The notes under the pieces: generated by a model | What the model saw: only the letters and a program-made list of their open reading frames with translations | The model's database searches: none | Told to the model about the DNA's origin: nothing | Position numbers and translations under genes: made by a program | Shown here: positions 23,955 through 31,213 of the stretch, one piece after another | Layout of the letters: each line of letters starts with the position of its first letter | Position numbering within the stretch: the first letter of the stretch is position 1 | Assembly (NCBI GenBank): GCA_027587225.1 | Contig: JAPDDQ010000002.1 | Location: 124,001-188,000, forward strand | DNA: 64,000 nucleotides | Direction: 5' to 3' | From: Solirubrobacter taibaiensis | GTDB lineage: Bacteria; Actinomycetota; Thermoleophilia; Solirubrobacterales; Solirubrobacteraceae

Positions 23955-24916
23955 GCGCCGCGGCGCGTCTCCGAGTCGACGATCCCTCCGGCGTGGCGCC
24001 CGTCCGGCGCGCCGCCGAGCAGCTCGCCGACGACCTCGGCTTCGACGAGCGCCGCAAGGGCGAGGCGTCGATCGTCGTCACCGAGCTCGCCACCAACCTC
24101 GTCCGCCACGGGAGCGGGGGCGAGATCATCCTGCGGGTCAACCGGGCCGATCCCGCCCACCCGACGATCGACGCGATCGCTTGCGACCGGGGGCCGGGCA
24201 TCTTGAACCTGGCCCGTGCGCGCGACGACGGGTACTCCACCGGTGGCGGGCCCGGTAACGGCCTCGGTGCGATCGGCCGCATGTCGACGATGGACCTACA
24301 GTCGGGGCCGGAAGGCGCGGTCGTGCTCGCCCGCCTCGGGGGCGCCGCGCCCGCCGTCGACGGGCTGGCGCTGGCGATGGCCGGGGAGGAGGCCAGCGGT
24401 GACAACTGGGGCATGGTCGCCGACGGCGAGTTCACGACGATCCTGCTCGTGGACGGCCTCGGGCACGGCGACAACGCGGCGACCGCCGCCAACGCCGCCG
24501 TGCGGGAGCTCGCGACCGGGCTGGACGTGACCGCACTGCTCACCCGCATGCACGGGGCGCTGCGGCCCACGCGTGGCGCGGCGGCCGCGATCGCGCGCTG
24601 GCATCGGAGCACCGGCACGCTCCAGTACGCCGGGATCGGCAACATCGCGGCGACGATCGTGGCGGGCGACGAGACGCGCTCGCTCGTGTCGATGCCGGGC
24701 ATCCTCGGCCACGGCGTGCAGCGCCCGCGGACGTTCGACTACGAGTTCCCGCCCGGCGCGTTGCTCGTGATGCACTCCGACGGGCTGCGCAGCGGCTGGG
24801 ACCTGAGCGCCTATCCCGGCGTCACGCGGCGCGATCCACTCGTGACCGCGGCGCTGCTGATCCGCGACTTCGAGCGCGGGCGCGACGACGTGAGCGTGGT
24901 GGTGGCGCGCGCATGA
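23945..24916 (+). CDS. RsbT-like ATPase fused to PP2C/SpoIIE (RsbX-like) phosphatase
   Basis: 323 residues. Residues 1-135 are an anti-sigma/RsbT-type ATP-binding domain (SIVVTELATNLVRHGSGGEI; DRGPGILNLARAR; GPGNGLGAIGRM). Residues 140-323 form a compact PP2C-like phosphatase with the metal-site motifs LLVDGLGHGDNAATAANAAV and LLVMHSDGLRSGW and the terminal RGRDDVSVVVARA. It resembles RsbX, which resets the Bacillus stressosome by dephosphorylation, fused to a kinase-like module, so one polypeptide might both modify and reset partners. It overlaps rsbT by 10 bases and the next gene by 4. Confidence 0.88.
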   Translation: MALSAAARLRVDDPSGVAPVRRAAEQLADDLGFDERRKGEASIVVTELATNLVRHGSGGEIILRVNRADPAHPTIDAIACDRGPGILNLARARDDGYSTGGGPGNGLGAIGRMSTMDLQSGPEGAVVLARLGGAAPAVDGLALAMAGEEASGDNWGMVADGEFTTILLVDGLGHGDNAATAANAAVRELATGLDVTALLTRMHGALRPTRGAAAAIARWHRSTGTLQYAGIGNIAATIVAGDETRSLVSMPGILGHGVQRPRTFDYEFPPGALLVMHSDGLRSGWDLSAYPGVTRRDPLVTAALLIRDFERGRDDVSVVVARA

Positions 24917-26631
24917 GCCTGCCGATCGCCGACGAGGTCGCGCGCGTGGACCTGCGCCACGGCGAGGGCGTGGTCACGGCACGCCAGCGGGCCCGGGACG
25001 TGGCCGAGATCCTCGGCTTCGACCGGCTGGAGCAGACGCGGATCGCGACCGCCGTGTCCGAGCTCGCCCGCAACGCGCACCGCTACGCGGGCGGCGGCGA
25101 GGTGCGGATCCACTGCGCCACCGACGCCATGCGCGTCGAGGTCATCGACTCCGGTCCCGGCATCCCGAACCTCGACGAGGTCCTGCGCGGCGAGTACACG
25201 TCGAGCACCGGCCTCGGCCGCGGGCTCGTCGGCGTGCGTCAGCTGATGGACGAGTTCCTGATCGACGCTCCGGCCGGGCGCGGGACGCGCGTGAGCGTGG
25301 CCAAGCGGCTGCCCACGTCCGCGCTGCCGGACGTGCGCGGGGTGCGGGCCGAGCTGGCGCGGCGCGGCGCGGTGAGCCCGTTCGACGAGGTCACGCGCCA
25401 GAACGAGGAGCTGCTGCAGGCGCTCGGCGAGGTCCGCGCGCGCCAGAAGGCGATGCTCGCGCTCAATCGCGAGCTCGAGGAGACGAACACCGGCGTGGTC
25501 GCGCTCTATGCGGAGCTCGACGAGCGCGCTGAGCGTCTGCGCGACGCCGACGAGCGCAAGTCGCGCTTCCTCGCCGACATGTCGCACGAGCTGCGTACGC
25601 CGCTGAATTCGATCATCGCGCTGGCCGAGTTGCTGCTGAGCGGGGAGCCGGCGCTCGCGGACGAGCAGGCGACGCAGGTCGGCTTCATCCGGCGCGTGGC
25701 CCACGACCAGCTGTCGCTCGTCGGTGACCTGCTGGACATCGCCAAGATCGAGGCCGGGCGCCTCGAGCTCGAGCTCGAGGATCTCGCGCTCTCCGAGCTG
25801 TTCGTGATCATGCGCGGACAGCTGCGGCCGCTGCTGAAGGGCTCCGACGTGCAGCTGCGCTTCGACTTCCCGGCCACGCCGGTGACACTGCGCACGGACG
25901 AGGGCAAGCTCATCCAGGTCCTGCGCAACCTGATCTCCAACGCGGTCAAGTTCACGCCGCACGGGGAGGTGCTGGTCAGCGCGGAGATCGCCGCCGACCG
26001 GGTCCGGTTCATCGTGGCCGACACGGGGATCGGGATCGCGGCCGAGGACCTGCCGCGGATCTTCGAGGAGTTCGTGCAGATCCCGGGCGAGCTGCAGCAG
26101 GCCCGGCAGGGCACCGGGCTCGGGCTACCGCTGGCCAAGACGCTGGTCGGGCTGCTCGGGGGCGAGATGACGGTGCGGTCGACGGTCGGCGTGGGGACCG
26201 CGTTCACGGTCGAGCTCCCGCTGCGGCGCGACCTCGACACGAGCGTGCCGGACATCGCGGGGGCGGTGCTCGTGGCCGACGACGACGAGACCGCGCGCTA
26301 CGTGGTGGAGGCGCACCTACGGGACACGGCGTGGCGGACGGTGACGGTCGGTGGCGGCGAGGCCGCGCTGGCCGCCCTGGCGCAGGCGCTGCCGGCGGCG
26401 ATGATCCTCGACCTGTCGATGCCCGACCTCGACGGACTGGAAGTCCTGCGCCGGATGCGCGCGGATGCCAGGATGGCGGCCGTGCCCGTGATCATCCACA
26501 CGTCACGACTGCTCGGCCGAGACGAGGCCGAGCGGCTCGAAGGCCTGGGCGCGCACCTGCTCGACAAGTCCAGCACCTCGCGCTCGCAGCTGCTGGAGGT
26601 CCTGTCGATCGCGACCCGGGCGGCGCGATGA
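24913..26631 (+). CDS. RsbT-like domain fused to hybrid histidine kinase and receiver
   Basis: 572 residues with an unusual order: RsbT-type ATPase (1-135; TRIATAVSELARNAHRYAGG, SGPGIPNLDEV), coiled coil (160-220; NRELEETNTGVVALYAELDE), HisKA with phospho-acceptor His in DMSHELRTPLNSIIALAELL, HATPase (about 330-440; NLISNAVKFTPHGE, DTGIGIAAEDLPRIFEEFVQ, GTGLGLPLAKTLVGLLGG), and a C-terminal receiver (446-570; VLVADDDET, acceptor Asp in ILDLSMPDLDGL). No membrane helix, so a cytoplasmic sensor probably recruited through the RsbT-like part. It links partner switching to a phosphorelay. ATGA-type overlaps couple it to both neighbours. Confidence 0.9.
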   Translation: MSLPIADEVARVDLRHGEGVVTARQRARDVAEILGFDRLEQTRIATAVSELARNAHRYAGGGEVRIHCATDAMRVEVIDSGPGIPNLDEVLRGEYTSSTGLGRGLVGVRQLMDEFLIDAPAGRGTRVSVAKRLPTSALPDVRGVRAELARRGAVSPFDEVTRQNEELLQALGEVRARQKAMLALNRELEETNTGVVALYAELDERAERLRDADERKSRFLADMSHELRTPLNSIIALAELLLSGEPALADEQATQVGFIRRVAHDQLSLVGDLLDIAKIEAGRLELELEDLALSELFVIMRGQLRPLLKGSDVQLRFDFPATPVTLRTDEGKLIQVLRNLISNAVKFTPHGEVLVSAEIAADRVRFIVADTGIGIAAEDLPRIFEEFVQIPGELQQARQGTGLGLPLAKTLVGLLGGEMTVRSTVGVGTAFTVELPLRRDLDTSVPDIAGAVLVADDDETARYVVEAHLRDTAWRTVTVGGGEAALAALAQALPAAMILDLSMPDLDGLEVLRRMRADARMAAVPVIIHTSRLLGRDEAERLEGLGAHLLDKSSTSRSQLLEVLSIATRAAR

Positions 26632-28037
26632 GCGTCGTCGCACCGCAGATCCTGCTCGCCGACGACGACGAGGTCGGCCGCTACGTGATCGCGACGATGC
26701 TCCGGCGGTCGGGCTTCACGGTGGTCGAGGTGGACAACGGGCTGGACGCGGTGTCGACGGTGCAGTCGACGCCGTTCGATCTCGCCGTGCTCGACGTGAA
26801 GATGCCGGGGCTCGACGGGTTCGAGGCGTGCCGGCGGATCAAGTCCGACGACGCGACGCGGCACATCCCGGTGCTGATGCTCTCGGCCACGTTCATGGAG
26901 ACCGAGGCGCAGGTCGAAGGGCTCGAGACCGGCGCCGACGCGTACCTGACGCAGCCGGTGGAAGCCCCGGTGCTGGCGGCGACGATCCGCTCGCTGCTGC
27001 GCGCGCGCAGCCTCGAATCCGAGGTCCGGGTCGCCGCCACCGAGTGGAGTACGACGTTCGACGCGATCACCGACGCCGTGGCCGTGCTCGACGCCAACGG
27101 CGTCGTCCAGCGCGCGAACCCGGCTTTCAAGGTCACGTTCGGCGACGACGTCGTCGGCTCGCGGCTGGAAGCGCTCGACGTGGGCCGCGAGAGTGGCGAG
27201 CTGCAACTCGGCGAGCGCACGCACAGCGTGCGCGTGGACCTCGTGCCCGGCTCGGAGCGGCTCGTGGTGACGTTGAGCGACATCACGGCGGCGCGCCGGA
27301 CCGAGCGCGAACGGGCCGCGGCGCTGGCGCGCGAGCGCACGATCTCGCGCGCGCTGCAGCAGACGCTGCTGCCCGAGCGGCTGCCGTCGGACGCGCGACT
27401 GGCCCTGCACGCGTGGCATCTCGCCGCCGAGCAGGAGCTGATCGTCGGCGGTGACTGGTACGACGTGATCGAGACGCGCGAAGGCGTCTGGCTCGTGATC
27501 GGCGACGTCGCCGGGCACGGCGTGGCCGCCGCCGCGCAGGCCGGCCAGCTGCGCCACTCCCTGCGCGTGTACGCGCACGAGGGGTTCGGGCTCGCGGAGT
27601 CGGTGTTCCGGCTCAACGAGCTGGTCACGGGCACCGAGCTCACCGACATGGCGACGATGTGCATCCTCGCGCTCACGCACGACTCGGACGAGGTGCGGGT
27701 GGTGAGCGCCGGGCATCCGGCGCCGGTGCTGATCCCGCGCGACGGTCCGCCGCGGCTGGCGCTGAGCGGGCACGACGTCGTGCTCGGCGTGGTCGGCGCG
27801 CACTACGAGGAGTTCACGTTCGCGTTCGCCCCCGGGGACCGGCTCGTCCTCTACACCGACGGGCTGGTCGAGCGGCCGGGCGAGCTGATCGACGACGGCC
27901 TGGAGCAGCTCGTGCACGAGTGCGCGGGCGTCGCGGGACTCGAGGCGCTGCGCGCGCACATCGTCGAGCGGCTCGTCGGCGACATCCACCCGCGCGACGA
28001 CGTCGCACTGCTCCTCGCCGAGCGGTGCGTCCACTAA
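26628..28037 (+). CDS. Response regulator: receiver-PAS-SpoIIE phosphatase
   Basis: 469 residues. Receiver domain 1-125 (ILLADDDEVGRYVIATMLRR, acceptor Asp in LAVLDVKMPGLDG), PAS-like domain about 135-225 (FDAITDAVAVLDANGVVQRA), short coiled segment, then a SpoIIE/RsbU-type PP2C domain to the end (LQQTLLPERLPSD, IVGGDWYDVIETREGVWLVI, GDVAGHGVAAAAQAGQLRH, LVLYTDGLVERPGE, HPRDDVALLLAE). The preceding hybrid kinase is the obvious phosphodonor. The phosphatase probably dephosphorylates the STAS protein encoded next, in the manner of RsbU on RsbV. Confidence 0.92.
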   Translation: MSVVAPQILLADDDEVGRYVIATMLRRSGFTVVEVDNGLDAVSTVQSTPFDLAVLDVKMPGLDGFEACRRIKSDDATRHIPVLMLSATFMETEAQVEGLETGADAYLTQPVEAPVLAATIRSLLRARSLESEVRVAATEWSTTFDAITDAVAVLDANGVVQRANPAFKVTFGDDVVGSRLEALDVGRESGELQLGERTHSVRVDLVPGSERLVVTLSDITAARRTERERAAALARERTISRALQQTLLPERLPSDARLALHAWHLAAEQELIVGGDWYDVIETREGVWLVIGDVAGHGVAAAAQAGQLRHSLRVYAHEGFGLAESVFRLNELVTGTELTDMATMCILALTHDSDEVRVVSAGHPAPVLIPRDGPPRLALSGHDVVLGVVGAHYEEFTFAFAPGDRLVLYTDGLVERPGELIDDGLEQLVHECAGVAGLEALRAHIVERLVGDIHPRDDVALLLAERCVH

Positions 28038-28038
28038 G

Positions 28039-28383
28039 GTGGCTCACACGATGAAGCTGCCGGTGTTCAAGATCGACGAGCGCGAACTCCAGGGCGGCGT
28101 CGTGCTGGCCCTGTCCGGTGAGCTCGACCTCGCCGGCGCCCCGGAGCTCACGACGGCGCTCAACCAGGCCCAGGCCGCGGGCCAGACGCTGACCGTGGAC
28201 CTGACCGATCTGGAGTTCATCGACTCCTCGGGCCTCGGCGTGCTCGTGCGCTTCCACAACGCCGCGACGGCGGCGGACTACTCGTACATCGTCATCGCCG
28301 GCCCGCCGCAGGTGCACCGCGCCTTCGTGCTCTCAGGGTTGGATCAGGCATTGCCGTTCGCGGCCGCGCCCTTCGGTGCGTAA
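28039..28383 (+). CDS. STAS-domain anti-sigma factor antagonist (RsbV-like)
   Basis: 114 residues (GTG 28039; ATG 28051 alternative). Single STAS domain with the phospho-serine loop LTDLEFIDSSGLGVLVRFHN. Known RsbV-type proteins bind and neutralise an anti-sigma kinase when the loop serine is dephosphorylated. Last gene of the run starting at 22287, directly after the SpoIIE phosphatase. No RsbW-type anti-sigma factor or sigma factor gene is found in this window, so the output target must be encoded elsewhere. Confidence 0.9.
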   Translation: MAHTMKLPVFKIDERELQGGVVLALSGELDLAGAPELTTALNQAQAAGQTLTVDLTDLEFIDSSGLGVLVRFHNAATAADYSYIVIAGPPQVHRAFVLSGLDQALPFAAAPFGA

Positions 28384-28542
28384 CCCGTACGTCCCAGTCC
28401 TCTTCCAGCGCGCAGGAGGAGCGGCCGCGGTGCTTACGGGCTCACCGGGCTGTGACCGCGGAAGCGTCAGCCACGAACACAAGCTTCCCTGGCCGTTCGG
28501 GGAGGCCCAAAGGGTTGCGATCGTCAGGTCACGGCGAGAGCC

Positions 28543-30132
28543 TTGACCCAGATGACATCGCTGGCCCGTTGGACCATCGCCGCCGCGACCGCTGTTCTCG
28601 CCGCCTCCGCCGTCCCGGCGCACGCCTCGTTCCTCCAAGAACTCGGCTCCCCGTTCCCGGTCGGGGCCCAGCCCTACGGCGTGGTGACCGCCGACTTCAA
28701 CCGCGACGGGCGGCCGGACATCGTCGGGGTGAACGGGTCGACGACCACCATCACCACGATCTTGCGTCGACCTGCGGGCGGCTTCACGGTCGAAGGTCCG
28801 AGTGAGGTGTTGCTCGGCCCGAACTACGGAACCGTCGCCGATTTCAACCGGGATGGATCGCCCGACGTCGCGGTAAGTTCGTACACGAGTGGCGGGCTCA
28901 GCATCCTGCTGCGCAATCCCGCGGGTGGCTTCGTCAAGGCCCTGGGCTCGCCCTACACGGGAGTCGGCAGAGGAACGGGCGTTGCGGCGGCCGACTTCGA
29001 CGGCGACAGCCGCATCGATGTGGCGTACTCGCGCAATCTCGACAAACAACTCGCGATCATGCTCCAGCAGGTCGACGGTTCCTTCAAAGCTGAGGCCGCC
29101 GCCCCGGCGACCGGGAACAACCCGGGGTTCCTCGCCGTGGCGGACTTCAACGCCGACGGGCGCCCCGACGTCGCGGTCAACAACACCACCGACTTCACGG
29201 TCACGATCCTGCTGCGGAAGGCGAGTGGCGGGTTCGAGCAGGAGGCCGGTTCGCCGCACAAGGTCGGCGTCAGTCCGGTCGGCATGGTCGCCGCCGACAT
29301 CAACGGCGACGGAGCGACGGATCTCGCGGTGGCAAACGCGGGCTCCAACACCGTGTCGGTGCTCACGCGCCAGCCCGCCGGCGGGTTCGCGGCGGCGACG
29401 TCGATCCCGGTGGGCGGTCGAGCACCGTACGGCGTGATCGCCGCCGACTTCAATCGCGACGGCGCGACCGACCTGGCGACCGCCAACCGCGACAGCGACG
29501 ACGTGTCCGTGCTGCTGCGTCAACCCGGTGGCGAGTTCGCCCACGAGACGGGATCGCCGTATCCCGCCGGCGATCAGCCCAACCAGCTCTCGTCCACCGA
29601 CTTCAACGGTGACAGCAAGCCGGATCTCGCGATCTCGAACGACGCCTCCAACAATGTCACGGTGCTGCTGAATACGACACCTGACCCCGTCGTGCAACCG
29701 CCTCCGGTCGTCAATCCCGGCCCCGGGCCTGCGCCGGCGGCGCCGGCGAACCCCGGGGTGCCGTCGATCAACGCGCGGCTCGTGCTCACGTGGACGATCA
29801 CCAAGGCCAACGTGAAGCTCACGTCCGCGACGCTGCGCGACCTGCCGGCGGGCGGGGCGACGGTGAAGATCACGTGCAAGACGTGCAAGATCAGCCAGAC
29901 GGTGACGGCGAAGAAGGCGACGCTCACGCTCTCGAAGCTGCGCAACAAGAAGCTGCGGCGGGGCGCGTCGTTCACGGTCACCGTGTCCAAACCCGGCTAC
30001 AACGGGTTGACGTTCTCGCGCAAGGTCAAGAACTACGGACGCACGAAGGCGGCGCTGCGCAAGGCCGTGAGGGCGCCGTTCAGCGAGACCCGCAGGTGCG
30101 TGCCCGTCGCGGCCGGGGCGAAGCGGTGCTGA
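28543..30132 (+). CDS. Secreted FG-GAP/VCBS repeat protein A
   Basis: 529 residues (TTG 28543; ATG 28552 alternative). Signal peptide (ARWTIAAATAVLAASAVPAH, ending AHA). Then seven repeats of about 46 residues with the calcium-binding loop DFNRDGRPD or close variants, predicted to close into a seven-bladed beta-propeller as in integrin alpha chains. A Pro-rich linker precedes a C-terminal beta domain (LVLTWTITKANVKLTSATLR, two Cys in KITCKTCKIS, and PGYNGLTFSRKVKNYGRTKA). Probably an exported or surface-attached binding protein. Paralogue at 31214; the last 119 bases of shared domain are nearly identical. The 159-base spacer before it shows no clear motif. Confidence 0.85.
   Translation: MTQMTSLARWTIAAATAVLAASAVPAHASFLQELGSPFPVGAQPYGVVTADFNRDGRPDIVGVNGSTTTITTILRRPAGGFTVEGPSEVLLGPNYGTVADFNRDGSPDVAVSSYTSGGLSILLRNPAGGFVKALGSPYTGVGRGTGVAAADFDGDSRIDVAYSRNLDKQLAIMLQQVDGSFKAEAAAPATGNNPGFLAVADFNADGRPDVAVNNTTDFTVTILLRKASGGFEQEAGSPHKVGVSPVGMVAADINGDGATDLAVANAGSNTVSVLTRQPAGGFAAATSIPVGGRAPYGVIAADFNRDGATDLATANRDSDDVSVLLRQPGGEFAHETGSPYPAGDQPNQLSSTDFNGDSKPDLAISNDASNNVTVLLNTTPDPVVQPPPVVNPGPGPAPAAPANPGVPSINARLVLTWTITKANVKLTSATLRDLPAGGATVKITCKTCKISQTVTAKKATLTLSKLRNKKLRRGASFTVTVSKPGYNGLTFSRKVKNYGRTKAALRKAVRAPFSETRRCVPVAAGAKRC
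29971..30089 (+). repeat. Near-identical copy 1 of FG-GAP paralogue tail
   Basis: A stretch of 119 bases encoding the VTVSKPGYNGLTFSRKVKNY region. By eye it differs from 32600-32718 at only about four positions, while the preceding repeat regions of the two genes are much more diverged. Suggests gene conversion or strong selection on the C-terminal domain. Confidence 0.7.
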
Positions 30133-30133
30133 C

Positions 30134-30562
30134 TTAGGCCAGGCGGGTCTGCAGGGTGGCGAGCTGGCCCGCGAACTGGCGCTGGAGCACCCGTGCCAGC
30201 AATGGCTGGGCGAAGCGCATCGCGCCGGTGAGCCGCCCGAACGCGCGGAAGCGCATCCGCGTGCCGCGCTCGGCGGGCTCCAGCGTGATCCGCAGGTGCA
30301 CGGGCGTGCCCTCGATCACGCGCAGCGCGAACAGGCTGCCTGGTTCGTACTCGGAGACCTCGACCACGGACGGGAGCTCCTTGCCGCCCGGTGCGCGGTG
30401 CACCTCCCGCAGCCGGGTGCCGACGCCCATCGGTCCCTCGCCCTCGGGCACGGACGAGACCGTGTTGGTCTGCCACTCGGGCAGCCGGGCTGGGTCGGTG
30501 ATGTAGTCGAAGACCTCGGTGGGGGACCGGTCGAGGTGGGTCTCGAGCGTGAAGTCGATCAT
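30134..30562 (-). CDS. SRPBCC (polyketide cyclase-like) small-ligand-binding protein
   Basis: 142 residues from ATG 30562. Typical SRPBCC opening: FTLETHLDRSPTEVFDYITD followed by PARLPEWQTNTVSSV. Later strands (VHLRITLEPAERGTRMRF) and a long C-terminal helix (LLARVLQRQFAGQLATLQTR) complete the fold. It probably binds a hydrophobic small molecule; enzymatic activity is not shown. The start overlaps the TetR stop (30559) by four bases, so TetR and this gene are one unit. Its stop lies one base from the stop of the convergent FG-GAP gene. Confidence 0.85.
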   Translation of the reverse strand: MIDFTLETHLDRSPTEVFDYITDPARLPEWQTNTVSSVPEGEGPMGVGTRLREVHRAPGGKELPSVVEVSEYEPGSLFALRVIEGTPVHLRITLEPAERGTRMRFRAFGRLTGAMRFAQPLLARVLQRQFAGQLATLQTRLA

Positions 30563-31125
30563 GTCGGCTGCTTTCTGACGAGGGTCCACCAGGCGGCGAA
30601 GGCCTCCTGGCGCCAGCTGGCGCCGGTGTCCTCGCCCGCGAAGGCGCGCGCGAGGAACGGGCCGGCGAACAGGTCGAGCGCCGCGACGGCGGCGATGTCG
30701 GTGCGGAGGTCACCGCGCGCCTGCCCGCGCTCGACCAGGGCGAGCCCGACGGCGCGCCGGGGGAGCAGGACGCTGTGGCGGAACGCGGCGATCAGCTCGG
30801 GGTGGCGGCTCTGCTCGGCCATGAGACCGCCGATCAGCGCGACGTAGGCGGCGCCGTCGGCGGGAAAGCCCCGTTCCACCGCCTGCCAGAGCTCCGCGCG
30901 CGTGTCGCCGAGGTCGGGCACCTCCAGCTGCGGGAGCTGCGCGGCGACCACGCCGGCGACCAGTGCAGCCTTGTCGGCGTAGCGCCGATAGATCGCCGGC
31001 TTGCCGACGCCGGCCCGCGCGGCTACACCCTCGACGGTCATCCCGGCGAACCCCTGCTCGCCGAGGAGCGCGAGCGTCGCGGCCTCGAGCGCCCGGTTGA
31101 CCGTGGGATCGAGAGGGCGAGGCAT
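30559..31125 (-). CDS. TetR-family transcriptional regulator
   Basis: 188 residues. The N-terminal helix-turn-helix reads ALLGEQGFAGMTVEGVAARA followed by GVGKPAIYRRYADKAAL, and a C-terminal effector/dimer domain follows (ALDLFAGPFLARAFAG). Translationally coupled to the SRPBCC gene, which may share its ligand. A direct repeat CGTTACG (31139 and 31150) lies 14-31 bases upstream of its ATG and is the best candidate for its operator, giving autoregulation and possibly control of the divergent FG-GAP gene. Confidence 0.92.
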   Translation of the reverse strand: MPRPLDPTVNRALEAATLALLGEQGFAGMTVEGVAARAGVGKPAIYRRYADKAALVAGVVAAQLPQLEVPDLGDTRAELWQAVERGFPADGAAYVALIGGLMAEQSRHPELIAAFRHSVLLPRRAVGLALVERGQARGDLRTDIAAVAALDLFAGPFLARAFAGEDTGASWRQEAFAAWWTLVRKQPT

Positions 31126-31138
31126 GCCGGGATCATAC

Positions 31139-31156
31139 CGTTACGAGAGCGTTACG
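31139..31156. promoter_or_regulatory. Candidate TetR operator: CGTTACG direct repeat, 11-base period
   Basis: CGTTACG occurs at 31139-31145 and 31150-31156 in the spacer between the tetR start and the divergent FG-GAP gene. The 11-base period puts both copies on one face of the helix. TetR proteins usually prefer inverted repeats, so this is tentative. Confidence 0.35.
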
Positions 31157-31213
31157 AAATGGGTGAAGTGCAGGCGCGTAGCCGCCGCTCGCTCGGGGTA
31201 CGCTCTCGCGCCG

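Noticed and set aside
22287..28383. Complete sigma-B locus
   Set aside because: No RsbW-type anti-sigma kinase and no sigma factor gene occur in the window, so it is a signalling module only.
28384..28542. Possible riboswitch in the 159-base spacer before FG-GAP protein A
   Set aside because: Some short GC inverted repeats are present, but no pattern matches a known riboswitch and the region is too GC-rich for the pairing to be meaningful without covariation.
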